Shown here: piece by piece, positions 25,254 to 33,186 of the stretch | Layout: every line of letters begins with the position of its first letter | Position numbering within the stretch: position 1 is the first letter of the stretch | NCBI GenBank assembly: GCA_947632605.1 | Contig: CANRPX010000002.1 | Location: 1 to 64,000, forward strand | Length of the DNA: 64,000 bases | Direction of reading: 5' to 3' | Source of the DNA: an uncultured Clostridia bacterium | GTDB taxonomy: Bacteria > Bacillota > Clostridia > TANB77 > CAG-508 | Made by a program: the position numbers and the translations under genes | The notes under the pieces: model-generated | What the model was told of the DNA's origin: nothing | The model's database searches: none | Seen by the model: the letters and a program-made list of their open reading frames with translations, nothing else

Positions 25254-26882
25254 ATGGATAGAAAAGATTTAGCAGATTTAATATTTCCAGATGTAAAAGA
25301 TTATACTTATTATGAAGAAAAATATAAGAAAAGAGATTTACCAGAAGATGCTGTTGTTACGAGATTTGCTCCAAGTCCAACAGGATTTGTTCATATAGGA
25401 GGAATTTATCAAAGTTTAATTGCAAAAGTAATGGCAAAAAATGGAGGAGTATTTTTTGTTAGAATTGAGGATACAGATCAAAAAAGAGAAGTAGCAGATG
25501 GTGTAAAACAAATAATGGATGCTTTAAAAGATTTTGATTTATGTCCAGATGAATATATTGATGAAAATGATGTTGATCATGGAAATTATGGACCATATAA
25601 ACAATCTTTAAGAAAAGATATTTATCAATCTTATGCTAAAAAATTATTAGAAGAAGGAAACGCATATCCTTGTTTTTGTACAGCAGAAGATTTAGATAAA
25701 ATTAGACAAAATCAAGAAAAAGCAAAAGAAAGAACTGGATATTATGGAAAATGGACTAAATGTAGAAACATGCCAATAGATATGGCAATAGAAAAAATTA
25801 AAAATGGAGATCCATATATTGTAAGATTTAAATCTCCAGGAAATCCAGATAAAAAAATAAAACATAAAGATATTATAAAGGGAAGTGTAGAATTTCCAGA
25901 AAATGACCAAGATATTGTAATAATAAAATCAGATGGATTACCAACATATCATTTTGCACATTTAGTAGATGATCATCTAATGGGAACAAATATGGTAATT
26001 AGAGCAGATGAATGGCTTGCATCAGTACCACTACATTTGCAACTTTTCTATGTAGCTGGATTTAAAGCTCCAAGATATGCACATATTGCTCCAATGATGA
26101 AAATGGATGGAGAAGGAAAACGTAAATTAAGTAAAAGAAAAGATCCAGAATCTGCAGTTTCATATTATAAAGAAGAAGGAATACCAAAACAATCAGTACT
26201 TGAATATTTAATGAATATAGCAAATTCAAATTTTGAGATTTGGAGAAAACAAAATCCAAATAAAAAAATGGAAGAATTCGAATTTGATATAAAGAAAATG
26301 AGTGTAAGTGGTGCTTTATTTGATATGGTAAAAATGCTTGATGTTTCAAAAAATGTTATATCAAAATATTCTGCTGAAGAGGTTTATAATGAAGCATATA
26401 ATTGGGCAAAAGAATATGATAAAGAACTTTTAGAAATGCTTGAAGATAAAGAGTATTCATTAAAAGTATTAGGAATAGAAAGAGAAAACGAAAAACCTAG
26501 AAAAGATATAGCAAAATGGTCTGATGTTAAAGATATAATTTACTATATGTATCCTGATAAATTTGATAAAAATCAAAAATTCGAATATCAAAAAATAAAT
26601 GATGAAAAAGAAATAGAAGAGATAGTTAAATTATATTTTGAAAAATATTATGATGAATCTGATGACAAACAAACATGGTTTAATAAAATTAAAGATTTGT
26701 CTGAAGAATTAGGATATGCAAGAGAAGTAAAAGAATATAAAGCAAATCCGGATAACTTTAAAGGACATGTTGGAGATGTAAGTACAGTTATAAGAATAAA
26801 ACTTACTGGAAGAAGCAATACTCCAGATTTATATGAAATTATGAAAGTTTTAGGAAAAGAAGAACTATTGAAAAGAATTTAA
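25254..26882 (+). CDS. gltX: Glutamyl-tRNA synthetase
   Basis: A 542-residue class I synthetase. RFAPSPTGFVHIGG holds the HIGH-type motif at residues 47-50, and KRKLSKRKDPESAV near residue 289 is the KMSKS-type motif. VRIEDTDQKREV and LPTYHFAHLVDDHLMG are also typical. It attaches glutamate to tRNA(Glu), and in organisms without GlnRS also to tRNA(Gln). It is somewhat longer than the common 480-500 residues because of an N-terminal extension of about 30 residues and an enlarged anticodon-binding part. It heads a unit with a DUF951 gene and an unknown gene. Confidence 0.95.
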   Translation: MDRKDLADLIFPDVKDYTYYEEKYKKRDLPEDAVVTRFAPSPTGFVHIGGIYQSLIAKVMAKNGGVFFVRIEDTDQKREVADGVKQIMDALKDFDLCPDEYIDENDVDHGNYGPYKQSLRKDIYQSYAKKLLEEGNAYPCFCTAEDLDKIRQNQEKAKERTGYYGKWTKCRNMPIDMAIEKIKNGDPYIVRFKSPGNPDKKIKHKDIIKGSVEFPENDQDIVIIKSDGLPTYHFAHLVDDHLMGTNMVIRADEWLASVPLHLQLFYVAGFKAPRYAHIAPMMKMDGEGKRKLSKRKDPESAVSYYKEEGIPKQSVLEYLMNIANSNFEIWRKQNPNKKMEEFEFDIKKMSVSGALFDMVKMLDVSKNVISKYSAEEVYNEAYNWAKEYDKELLEMLEDKEYSLKVLGIERENEKPRKDIAKWSDVKDIIYYMYPDKFDKNQKFEYQKINDEKEIEEIVKLYFEKYYDESDDKQTWFNKIKDLSEELGYAREVKEYKANPDNFKGHVGDVSTVIRIKLTGRSNTPDLYEIMKVLGKEELLKRI

Positions 26883-26897
26883 AAGTGGTATATTAAT

Positions 26898-27074
26898 ATG
26901 GAATATAATATTGAAGATATAGTTATAACTAAAAAAAGTCATCCTTGTGGAAGTAAAGAATGGGTAATAACAAGAGTAGGTATAGATTTTAAGTTAAAAT
27001 GCTGTGGTTGTGGACATGTTATTATGATTCCACGAGAAAAAGCATTAAAAATGATAGTAAAGAAAAAAGAATAG
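26898..27074 (+). CDS. DUF951-family small zinc-ribbon-like protein
   Basis: A 58-residue protein: a DIVITKKSHPCGSKEWVITR stretch followed by KCCGCGHVIMIPREKALK. This is the DUF951 pattern of Firmicutes, with the cysteine in HPCGS and a CCGCG knot near the end. Members often neighbour tRNA or ribosome-related genes; the function is not established, though nucleic-acid binding has been suggested from the fold. It is too short for the usual ORF threshold and lies 15 bases after gltX. Confidence 0.85.
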   Translation: MEYNIEDIVITKKSHPCGSKEWVITRVGIDFKLKCCGCGHVIMIPREKALKMIVKKKE

Positions 27075-27087
27075 GAACTAATAAAAA

Positions 27088-27846
27088 ATGGATGGAAAGT
27101 TATTAATATTATGTGATGAAAAACCAGGAACACATAAAATGCCAGATGGAAAAGAATATGTAATAAGAGATAGTATGTTTTTAAGACGACCTATTTTATT
27201 GCCAGAAGATGATACTGATAAAGTATTTGTGTCTTGGGATTCTATAATTCCTGAAGATAGATGGTTTATAGAAGCTTGTAAACATTATGCTAAATTTACA
27301 GAGAAACCACAAGCCGATTTTATACTTAGAAAAAGAGGAAGCACAGATCCAGCAACTGGAACTATAAAAGAGAGTTTACAAGAAAATAGTTATTATGGAA
27401 CTTATGAAAAAAATTTAAAATATTTAAGTAACATTTCAAAAGAATTATTGAATGCAGAAGCAATGGAACTTTCAGTACAATATCCATTTGATGCTACTCA
27501 GAGATTTTTAGATGATTTTACTGAAATGGTTGAACAAAATGGATTTGTTGGAATATTACCTACTTTTTCAAAAAATTCAGAATCTAGAATTAGTAGATAT
27601 AGATTAGAAATGTTTGAAGCTTGGAAAAATAATAATGAATTAGCTAAAAAAATGAATAAACGAGATTATAAAAAATATTCTACTGCTACAATTTTTGATA
27701 CAGCACAATATGATGATTTTGCTGAAATATTATATGGTAAATCTACTGATGCATTAATGCAAATTTATAGTATGCCTGATTTTTATGATGATACAAATTC
27801 TAGTCATGGGAAGAAAGAAGAGCCTGATGATGACTCAAGAATATAA
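27088..27846 (+). CDS. Uncharacterised protein of the gltX unit
   Basis: A 252-residue soluble protein that I do not recognise. It opens with a beta-rich stretch (KLLILCDEKPGTHKMPDGKE), then RDSMFLRRPILLPEDD, and continues as a mainly helical domain to about residue 235, ending in an acidic tail. There is no signal peptide, membrane segment or catalytic motif. It begins 13 bases after the DUF951 gene and ends just before the T-box promoter. Confidence 0.55.
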   Translation: MDGKLLILCDEKPGTHKMPDGKEYVIRDSMFLRRPILLPEDDTDKVFVSWDSIIPEDRWFIEACKHYAKFTEKPQADFILRKRGSTDPATGTIKESLQENSYYGTYEKNLKYLSNISKELLNAEAMELSVQYPFDATQRFLDDFTEMVEQNGFVGILPTFSKNSESRISRYRLEMFEAWKNNNELAKKMNKRDYKKYSTATIFDTAQYDDFAEILYGKSTDALMQIYSMPDFYDDTNSSHGKKEEPDDDSRI

Positions 27847-27855
27847 TATTTAGTA

Positions 27856-27883
27856 TTTACAAATTTTAAAAATGTGTTATAAT
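27856..27883 (+). promoter_or_regulatory. Promoter upstream of the T-box
   Basis: TTTACA (27856-27861), 16 bases, TATAAT (27878-27883). Confidence 0.65.
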
Positions 27884-27889
27884 AATGAA

Positions 27890-28122
27890 CATAAAATAAA
27901 TTATAATAAAAACAATTGATTAAGAACTAAGTAATAAATTAACTTTTTTTAAGAGAGTCTATGGTTGGTGTAAATAGATAAAAGAATTTATGAAATCTAT
28001 TCTTAAGATGTTTCTAGCAAAACTAGACCGAGTTGTTGCAGGTTATAGCAATATAATAAGAAATAAAAAAGGTGGTACCGCGAAATATTCGCCCTTATAC
28101 ATTTAGTATAAGGGCATTTTTG
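27890..28122 (+). ncRNA. T-box leader, probably serine-specific
   Basis: The conserved T-box sequence GGTGGTACCGCG ends at about 28082, and the terminator stem GCCCTTATAC/GTATAAGGGC (28091-28114) with a T-tail follows. Upstream are AGAACTAAGTAA, AGAGAG and GGTTGGTGTAAAT, typical of stem I. After TGAA the sequence is A-UCU-AUUCUU; aligned with known T-boxes (GAA, codon, ACUCUU), the specifier would be UCU (27996-27998), a serine codon. This agrees with serS being the last gene of the unit. Uncharged tRNA(Ser) would favour the antiterminator and read-through. Confidence 0.88.
28091..28122 (+). terminator. T-box terminator
   Basis: A 10-bp perfect stem with loop ATTTA, followed by ATTTTTG; part of the T-box switch. 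Confidence 0.85.
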
Positions 28123-28145
28123 TATTTTATAAGGAAGGTGAAAAT

Positions 28146-28961
28146 ATGATTTTTAATGGTAATGATATTAAAAAATTAATTGAAGAAGAAAATATTATTG
28201 AAAATTGTAATAAAGATTATATATCATCTGGCTCTTGTGATATATCAATGAGTTCAAGCATATTAAAAATAAAGAAAACTTTTAAAACAATAGATTTAAC
28301 AGAACCAGAAAAAATAGAAAATATGTATGAAAAAATAGAAATAAAAGATACTTATAATTTAAGACCTAATGAGCTTATATTTGTTGTTTTAAATGAAAAA
28401 ATTAATTTGCCTAAAAATATTGTTGCACATATTAGACCAAGAACTTCTTTGAGTAGGCTTGGAATACTTATAAATATGCAACATATAAATTCCGGATATA
28501 AAGGTATTTTAAATATATCGATGTGTAATTTATCACCTAATACTTATAAGATTAAAACAGGAATGAGAATAGGACAAATTGTTTTTGAGGAATTAACAGA
28601 TGGAATTACAGATGATTTACTTTATGAAAATGAAAGAACACCAATATATCAAAATGAAGATGGCAATAACGGATCAAAAATATATGTAGATTTTATTGGA
28701 AAAGTATTTAGACATTTTAAAGGAAATTACTATTATATAGAAAATATAAGTATGGATTCAGAAACAAAAGAAACAGCAATAGTTTATAGATCTCTATATG
28801 AAAGAAAAGACTCGATGCTTTGGACAAGACCAGCAAAAATGTTTTTTGAAGAAATTGATGTAAATAGAAAAGATAATATAACTGGTCAAAAACATAGATT
28901 TGAACTTGTTGAAGATTTAACTTTAGATTATACTAATAATGAAAATAAAGGAGGAAAATAA
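28146..28961 (+). CDS. Dcd/dUTPase-like protein fused to a DUF1653 domain
   Basis: A 271-residue protein. Residues 1-185 follow the dCTP deaminase/dUTPase trimer fold: SGSCDISM, NELIFVVLNEKINLPKNIVA, RPRTSLSRLGI, NSGYKGILNISMCNLS. Residues 187-262 are a DUF1653 domain (VFRHFKGNYYYIENI, MLWTRPAKMFFEEI, GQKHRFE). The position of the dUTPase catalytic Asp is Asn115, and the position of the Dcd catalytic Glu is Ser125 by simple alignment. Deaminase or dUTPase activity is therefore doubtful, and the fold may serve as a nucleotide sensor. It is the first gene behind the serine T-box. Confidence 0.7.
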   Translation: MIFNGNDIKKLIEEENIIENCNKDYISSGSCDISMSSSILKIKKTFKTIDLTEPEKIENMYEKIEIKDTYNLRPNELIFVVLNEKINLPKNIVAHIRPRTSLSRLGILINMQHINSGYKGILNISMCNLSPNTYKIKTGMRIGQIVFEELTDGITDDLLYENERTPIYQNEDGNNGSKIYVDFIGKVFRHFKGNYYYIENISMDSETKETAIVYRSLYERKDSMLWTRPAKMFFEEIDVNRKDNITGQKHRFELVEDLTLDYTNNENKGGK

Positions 28962-28962
28962 C

Positions 28963-29211
28963 GTGAAAGAAGTAAAAGAAGGAGAAGTATATCGCCATTT
29001 TAAAGGACCATTTTATTATGTAATTTGTGTTGGATTTGATTCTGAAACACAAGAAAGAGTGGTTGTTTATAGGCATTTAGATAATTCGGGTAAAATATGT
29101 GTTAGACCAGAAAAAATGTTTTTAGAAGAAATACCAGAAAGACCGGATAATGTTACTGGACAGAAATGTAGATTTGAAAGAATAGATAATTTAACAAATT
29201 ATCATATATAA
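28963..29211 (+). CDS. DUF1653-family protein
   Basis: I start it at GTG 28963, which has AGGAGG 8 bases upstream; the product has 82 residues. It repeats the domain found at the end of the preceding fusion protein: VYRHFKGPFYYVICVGFDSE, CVRPEKMFLEEI, GQKCRFERID. DUF1653 is a small beta-rich domain of unknown function, common in Firmicutes. Adjacent single and fused copies suggest a duplication. It lies between the fusion gene and serS. Confidence 0.8.
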   Translation: MKEVKEGEVYRHFKGPFYYVICVGFDSETQERVVVYRHLDNSGKICVRPEKMFLEEIPERPDNVTGQKCRFERIDNLTNYHI

Positions 29212-29238
29212 AATTAAATTTATAAAGGAGATAATGAT

Positions 29239-30525
29239 ATGATAGATATAAAGATATTAAGAGATAATCCTGAAATGGTAAAAGAAAATATAAAGAAAAA
29301 ATTTCAAGACCATAAATTAGTTTTGGTAGATGAAGTTCTTGAATTAGATAAAGAAAGTAGAAATCTAACATTAATGTGTGATGAGCTTAGAATGAAAAGA
29401 AATTCAATAAGTAAAGATATTGGAAACTTAATGGCACAAGGGAAAAAAGAAGAAGCAGAAAATAAGAAAAAAGAAGTTGTAGAAATTAATGAAAAATTAG
29501 CAGAAAATGAAGGAAAAGAAAACGAGCTAAAAGAAGAAATAAAAGAAAGAATGATGAAAATTCCAAATATAATGGATCCATCTGTTCCAATAGGAAAAGA
29601 TGACACAGAAAATGTAGAAAATGAAAAATTTGGAGAACCAATTGTACCAGATTATGAAATTCCATATCATGCAGATATTATAGAAAGCTTAAATGGTCTA
29701 GATAAAACAAGTGCAGGAAGAACTAGTGGTAATGGATTTTATTATTTGTTAGGAGATGTTGCTAGACTTCATGAAGCAATGATTGCTTATGCTAGAGATT
29801 TTATGATAAATAAAGGATTCACTTATTGTATACCACCATTTATGATAAGATCTGATGTTGTAAATGGAGTTATGAGTTTTGAAGAATTAGAAGCAATGAT
29901 GTATAAAATAGAAGGAGAAGACTTATATTTAATTGGAACTAGTGAACATTCTATGATAGGAAAATTTAAAGGACAAATAGTAAAAGAAGAAGAATTACCT
30001 ATTACAATTACAGGATATTCTCCATGTTTTAGAAAAGAAGTTGGATCACATGGATTAGAAGAAAGAGGATTATATAGAGTTCATCAATTTGAAAAACAAG
30101 AAATGATAGTACTTTGTAAACCAGAAGACCAAATGGATTGGTATAATAAAATGTGGAGTTATACAGTAGAATTCTTTAGAAGTTTAGATGTACCAGTAAG
30201 AACATTAGAATGTTGCAGTGGAGATTTAGCAGATTTAAAAGTTAAATCATGTGATGTTGAAGCTTGGAGTCCTCGTCAAGAAAAATATTTTGAAGTAGGA
30301 AGTTGTTCAACATTAGGAGATGCACAAGCAAGACGTTTAGGAATTAGAGCAAAAGGAGAAAATGGAAATTATTTAGTTGCAACATTAAATAATACAGTAG
30401 TAGCAAGTCCAAGGGGATTAATCGCTGTATTAGAAAATAATTATAAAGAAGATGGAAGTGTAAAAGTTCCAGAAGTTTTATGGCCATATATGGGTGGAAC
30501 AAAAGTATTAGTGCCTAAGAAATAA
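29239..30525 (+). CDS. serS: Seryl-tRNA synthetase
   Basis: A 428-residue class II synthetase. Residues 1-105 form the helical tRNA-binding arm (MIDIKILRDNPEMVKENIKK). Motif 2 is CFRKEVGSHGLEERGLYRVH and motif 3 is VASPRGLIAVLENN. The motif 3 context (ATLNNTVVASPRG) differs from the common bacterial TLNGSGLAVGR, so this is a divergent bacterial form; the arginine is kept. It charges tRNA(Ser) and is under the T-box 1.1 kb upstream. AAAGGAG precedes the ATG, and a strong terminator follows. Confidence 0.95.
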   Translation: MIDIKILRDNPEMVKENIKKKFQDHKLVLVDEVLELDKESRNLTLMCDELRMKRNSISKDIGNLMAQGKKEEAENKKKEVVEINEKLAENEGKENELKEEIKERMMKIPNIMDPSVPIGKDDTENVENEKFGEPIVPDYEIPYHADIIESLNGLDKTSAGRTSGNGFYYLLGDVARLHEAMIAYARDFMINKGFTYCIPPFMIRSDVVNGVMSFEELEAMMYKIEGEDLYLIGTSEHSMIGKFKGQIVKEEELPITITGYSPCFRKEVGSHGLEERGLYRVHQFEKQEMIVLCKPEDQMDWYNKMWSYTVEFFRSLDVPVRTLECCSGDLADLKVKSCDVEAWSPRQEKYFEVGSCSTLGDAQARRLGIRAKGENGNYLVATLNNTVVASPRGLIAVLENNYKEDGSVKVPEVLWPYMGGTKVLVPKK

Positions 30526-30547
30526 AAAATATAAAAACTTATTTTTG

Positions 30548-30590
30548 AAAAGGTTCTGTAATTAAAAAAATGATTACAGAACCTTTTCTT
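30548..30590 (+). terminator. Terminator of the serS operon
   Basis: AAAAGGTTCTGTAAT pairs perfectly with ATTACAGAACCTTTT around an A-rich loop, then CTT. The -35 of the purA promoter begins at its edge. Confidence 0.85.
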
Positions 30591-30617
30591 GCACTAGAGC
30601 CTAAAATGTGTTATACT
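30589..30617 (+). promoter_or_regulatory. Promoter of purA
   Basis: TTGCAC (30589-30594), 17 bases, TATACT (30612-30617). Confidence 0.65.
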
Positions 30618-30657
30618 TTTGATGTAAGTCGTTATGGTAACTTTGGCTCTAGAGTGC
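30591..30657 (+). repeat. Imperfect inverted repeat spanning the purA promoter
   Basis: GCACTAGAGCC (30591-30601) is matched in reverse by GGCTCTAGAGTGC (30645-30657), differing by a 2-base CT. One arm overlaps the -35/spacer and the other lies in the 5' UTR. It could be an operator, or a hairpin if transcription starts further upstream. Confidence 0.4.
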
Positions 30658-30685
30658 GTAAACTTTGGAGAAAGGAAGTGGCATT

Positions 30686-32056
30686 TTGGCTAAAAGAGAT
30701 GTAGATTATCCTCACATCGCAACACATGTTGCTGGAGCAATGTGGGGAGATGAAGGAAAAGGCAAGATAGCCTCGAGAGAGGCTGAGACAGCACAGCTCG
30801 TAATCAGAGGTACCGGTGGTGCAAATGCTGGGCATAGTGTGGTTTACAATGGAAACAAAATAGGGTTACACCTTGTTCCCGGAGGAATCACCGACCCGAA
30901 TGCAATTTGTCTTATCGGTCAAGGGGTTGCATTTGATCCCGTTCTCTTCCTGAAGGAATTGGAAGACCTTGAGAAGTATGGCATTCCAGACCTTGGGCAG
31001 AGAATAAAAATCTCTGGCAGAGCACCTGTGGTTTTTCCGTATCACAAAGATATGGATGAACTGTACGAGCGGGCAAAGGACAAGCCTGTGGGCACAACAA
31101 GGAGGGGCATTGGCCCCACATACTCAGATTACGACAATCGTTTCGCTTTGAGGGTCTATGACCTGCTTCTTCCGGTTGAAGAACTTGCTGACAAGATTCG
31201 TGTAGCAGCCAGAATTCTAAATGTTCTTTTTGAGGCATTTGATATGATGGATTGCATTATTACACCAGAGTCTTTGGCAGAGGAGTTCCACAAATACGGA
31301 GAGGTATTAAGGCCAATGGTTGTCAACGGCGACAGAGTCACACGTTGGGCACGTAGTAACGGCTACAAAGTCGTTATCGAAGGTGCTCAGGCATATCGTT
31401 TGGATAAAAACTACGGTGACTATCCGAATGTTACGAGTAGCAACTGTGTAACAGCAGGAGCACTCATAGGCTCTCATTTGAACCACAAAGACCTGGATAA
31501 GGTTATACTGGTTTCGAAGGCCTATGCATCGCGTGTCGGCAATGGACCGTTTCCTACTGAACTGATGGCGCATATCGAAAACGATAAGGTAATTCCCTAT
31601 GATAAACCTTTCGCTGGAGATGTTATCAGAGAAGAAGGGCATGAGTATGGTGTTTCTACTGGGCGTCCGAGACGCTGCGGATGGGCAGATGCCGTAATCC
31701 TGAAAAGTGCGGGTGAAGCTGAGGGTGCAGACTTTCAGTGTATCAATCATCTGGACACAATAGGGAAAATCGGCCAGATTCTTGGTGAGATCAAAGTGTG
31801 CGTAGCATACGTTTATCAGGGCGAGCAGATTGATTTCTATCCTGATGACATGGAACTTACCAAAGAAACTCCTACACCAATCTATGAAACTCTGAAAGGG
31901 GGCTGGGAAATCTCGAGCGACTTGAGAGAGTATGACAAATTGCCGGAATTGGCAAAGCGCTTTGTCAGAATCATCGAGGAAGTTTCGGGAATACCGGTAA
32001 AGTATTTAGGTGTCGGACCCAAGAACGCAGATATGATTGTGCGCGAAGAACTGTAA
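30686..32056 (+). CDS. purA: Adenylosuccinate synthetase, horizontally acquired
   Basis: I use TTG at 30686 as start, about 9 bases after AGGA, giving 456 residues. The catalytic motif WGDEGKGK (Asp22) and the NAGH histidine (His50) are present, as are VGTTRRGIGPTYSD, VIEGAQAYRLD, GPFPTEL and TGRPRRCGW. It joins IMP and aspartate with GTP on the way to AMP. The Asp is kept, so this is not the PurZ variant, which replaces it. AMWGDEG replaces the usual TQWGDEG, and Ala replaces the first His of GGHNAGH. Bases 31861-31920 have 28 of 60 G+C against 14 of 60 in a piece of engB, so the gene is clearly foreign. Confidence 0.93.
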   Translation: MAKRDVDYPHIATHVAGAMWGDEGKGKIASREAETAQLVIRGTGGANAGHSVVYNGNKIGLHLVPGGITDPNAICLIGQGVAFDPVLFLKELEDLEKYGIPDLGQRIKISGRAPVVFPYHKDMDELYERAKDKPVGTTRRGIGPTYSDYDNRFALRVYDLLLPVEELADKIRVAARILNVLFEAFDMMDCIITPESLAEEFHKYGEVLRPMVVNGDRVTRWARSNGYKVVIEGAQAYRLDKNYGDYPNVTSSNCVTAGALIGSHLNHKDLDKVILVSKAYASRVGNGPFPTELMAHIENDKVIPYDKPFAGDVIREEGHEYGVSTGRPRRCGWADAVILKSAGEAEGADFQCINHLDTIGKIGQILGEIKVCVAYVYQGEQIDFYPDDMELTKETPTPIYETLKGGWEISSDLREYDKLPELAKRFVRIIEEVSGIPVKYLGVGPKNADMIVREEL

Positions 32057-32106
32057 CTGATGATCTACTCTATTGCCAGAAGTACCAATACTTACAAGTT
32101 ACAAAA

Positions 32107-32151
32107 AATAGGCTCACGCAGTGCATACCAGCATCGCGCGTAGCCTATTTC
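32107..32151 (+). terminator. Terminator of purA
   Basis: AATAGGCT and AGCCTATT enclose a second stem-like, GC-rich region; T-rich sequence follows. It marks the right edge of the purA unit. Confidence 0.65.
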
Positions 32152-32210
32152 TATAAAAAAATAATTAATAAATGATATAAATTAAAATAATAAAAAATGG
32201 AGAAAGTTAT

Positions 32211-32789
32211 ATGATAGTGAAAAATCCTAAATTTGAGATATCAGCAGTAAATAAAAGTCAATATCCAAAAAGAGATTTACCAGAAATAGTTTTAGTAGGA
32301 AAATCTAATGTTGGAAAATCATCTTTTATAAATACTATGATTAATAGAAAAAACTTAGCAAGAACAAGTAATGTTCCAGGAAAAACACGTCAAATAAACT
32401 TTTATAATATAGATGATAAATTTTATTTTGTTGATTTACCTGGATATGGTTATAGTAAAATGTCTAAAAAAGAACAGATAATTTCTGGAAAGTATATAGA
32501 AGAATATTTAGAAAAGGGAAAAAATATAAGTTTAATCATTTTTCTAGTAGATATAAGACATAAACCAACAGAAGATGATAAACTTATGTATGATTATATT
32601 TTAAAAAGTAATTTACCATTTGTTGTTTTAACAAACAAAGCTGATAAAATTGCTATTACTAAAGTTGATTCAGAAGTAGATAAAATAAAAAAAGAGTTTA
32701 GAATTTCTTTTAGTAAAATACTTCCATTTTCTTCTGAAAGAAAAATATATATTGATAATGTATGGAAAGAAATAGAAAAATATATTTAA
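32211..32789 (+). CDS. engB: Ribosome biogenesis GTPase EngB/YsxC
   Basis: A 192-residue GTPase with G1 GKSNVGKS (residues 29-36), G2 region KTRQINFYN, G3 DLPGYGYSKMSK, and G4 TNKADK near 143. The length and the N-terminal ISAVNKSQYPKRDLPEI are typical. EngB/YsxC acts in assembly of the 50S subunit and is usually essential. It follows the inserted purA unit; AT content returns to the local norm here. Confidence 0.93.
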   Translation: MIVKNPKFEISAVNKSQYPKRDLPEIVLVGKSNVGKSSFINTMINRKNLARTSNVPGKTRQINFYNIDDKFYFVDLPGYGYSKMSKKEQIISGKYIEEYLEKGKNISLIIFLVDIRHKPTEDDKLMYDYILKSNLPFVVLTNKADKIAITKVDSEVDKIKKEFRISFSKILPFSSERKIYIDNVWKEIEKYI

Positions 32790-32875
32790 ATAAATTACTT
32801 ATAAAATATATAAATTGTGAATATTTTTTTTTGATATGCATAAATATATATATAAAACATTTATAGGAGATATTT

Positions 32876-33112
32876 ATGTATAGTGAATTTGTAAAAGAAT
32901 TTCCAATTATTGACAAAAGTGATTTAGAAAAGGATGATGAATTAATAGAAAGTATAAAAACAGTAAAAAGTACTTTAAGTAACATGTATAATAATTTGCA
33001 ATTTGCAGATAGTGATTTAATAGATTATTATACTTATCAAATTAAAGCAGAAGAGGCAAAATATAATTATCTTATAAAACAAGCAAAAAAGAAAAATCTA
33101 AAAATTTTATAA
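32876..33112 (+). CDS. DUF2508 (YaaL-like) family protein
   Basis: A 78-residue helical protein. LIESIKTVKSTLSNMYNNLQFAD followed by LIDYYTYQIKAEEAKYNYLIKQAKKK matches the YaaL/DUF2508 pattern, with its conserved LIDYYIYxLKAxExRYxYLLK. These proteins often sit near recR or spore genes; the function is not known. GGAG precedes the ATG. It ends before a bidirectional terminator. Confidence 0.7.
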   Translation: MYSEFVKEFPIIDKSDLEKDDELIESIKTVKSTLSNMYNNLQFADSDLIDYYTYQIKAEEAKYNYLIKQAKKKNLKIL

Positions 33113-33138
33113 TATATCAATAAATAAAATTAAAAACA

Positions 33139-33170
33139 ATAAACCGTTCTTTTTAAGAACGGTTTATTTA
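33139..33170. terminator. Bidirectional terminator between the DUF2508 gene and glmS
   Basis: AATAAACCGTTCTT pairs perfectly with AAGAACGGTTTATT, with T- or A-runs on both sides, between convergent genes. Confidence 0.85.
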
Positions 33171-33186
33171 TATATACTTATAAATT

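Noticed and set aside
30686-32056. Phage-type PurZ (2-aminoadenine synthesis) instead of PurA
   Set aside because: PurZ proteins replace the catalytic Asp of WGDEGKGK; here the Asp is kept, so a normal adenylosuccinate synthetase is more likely.
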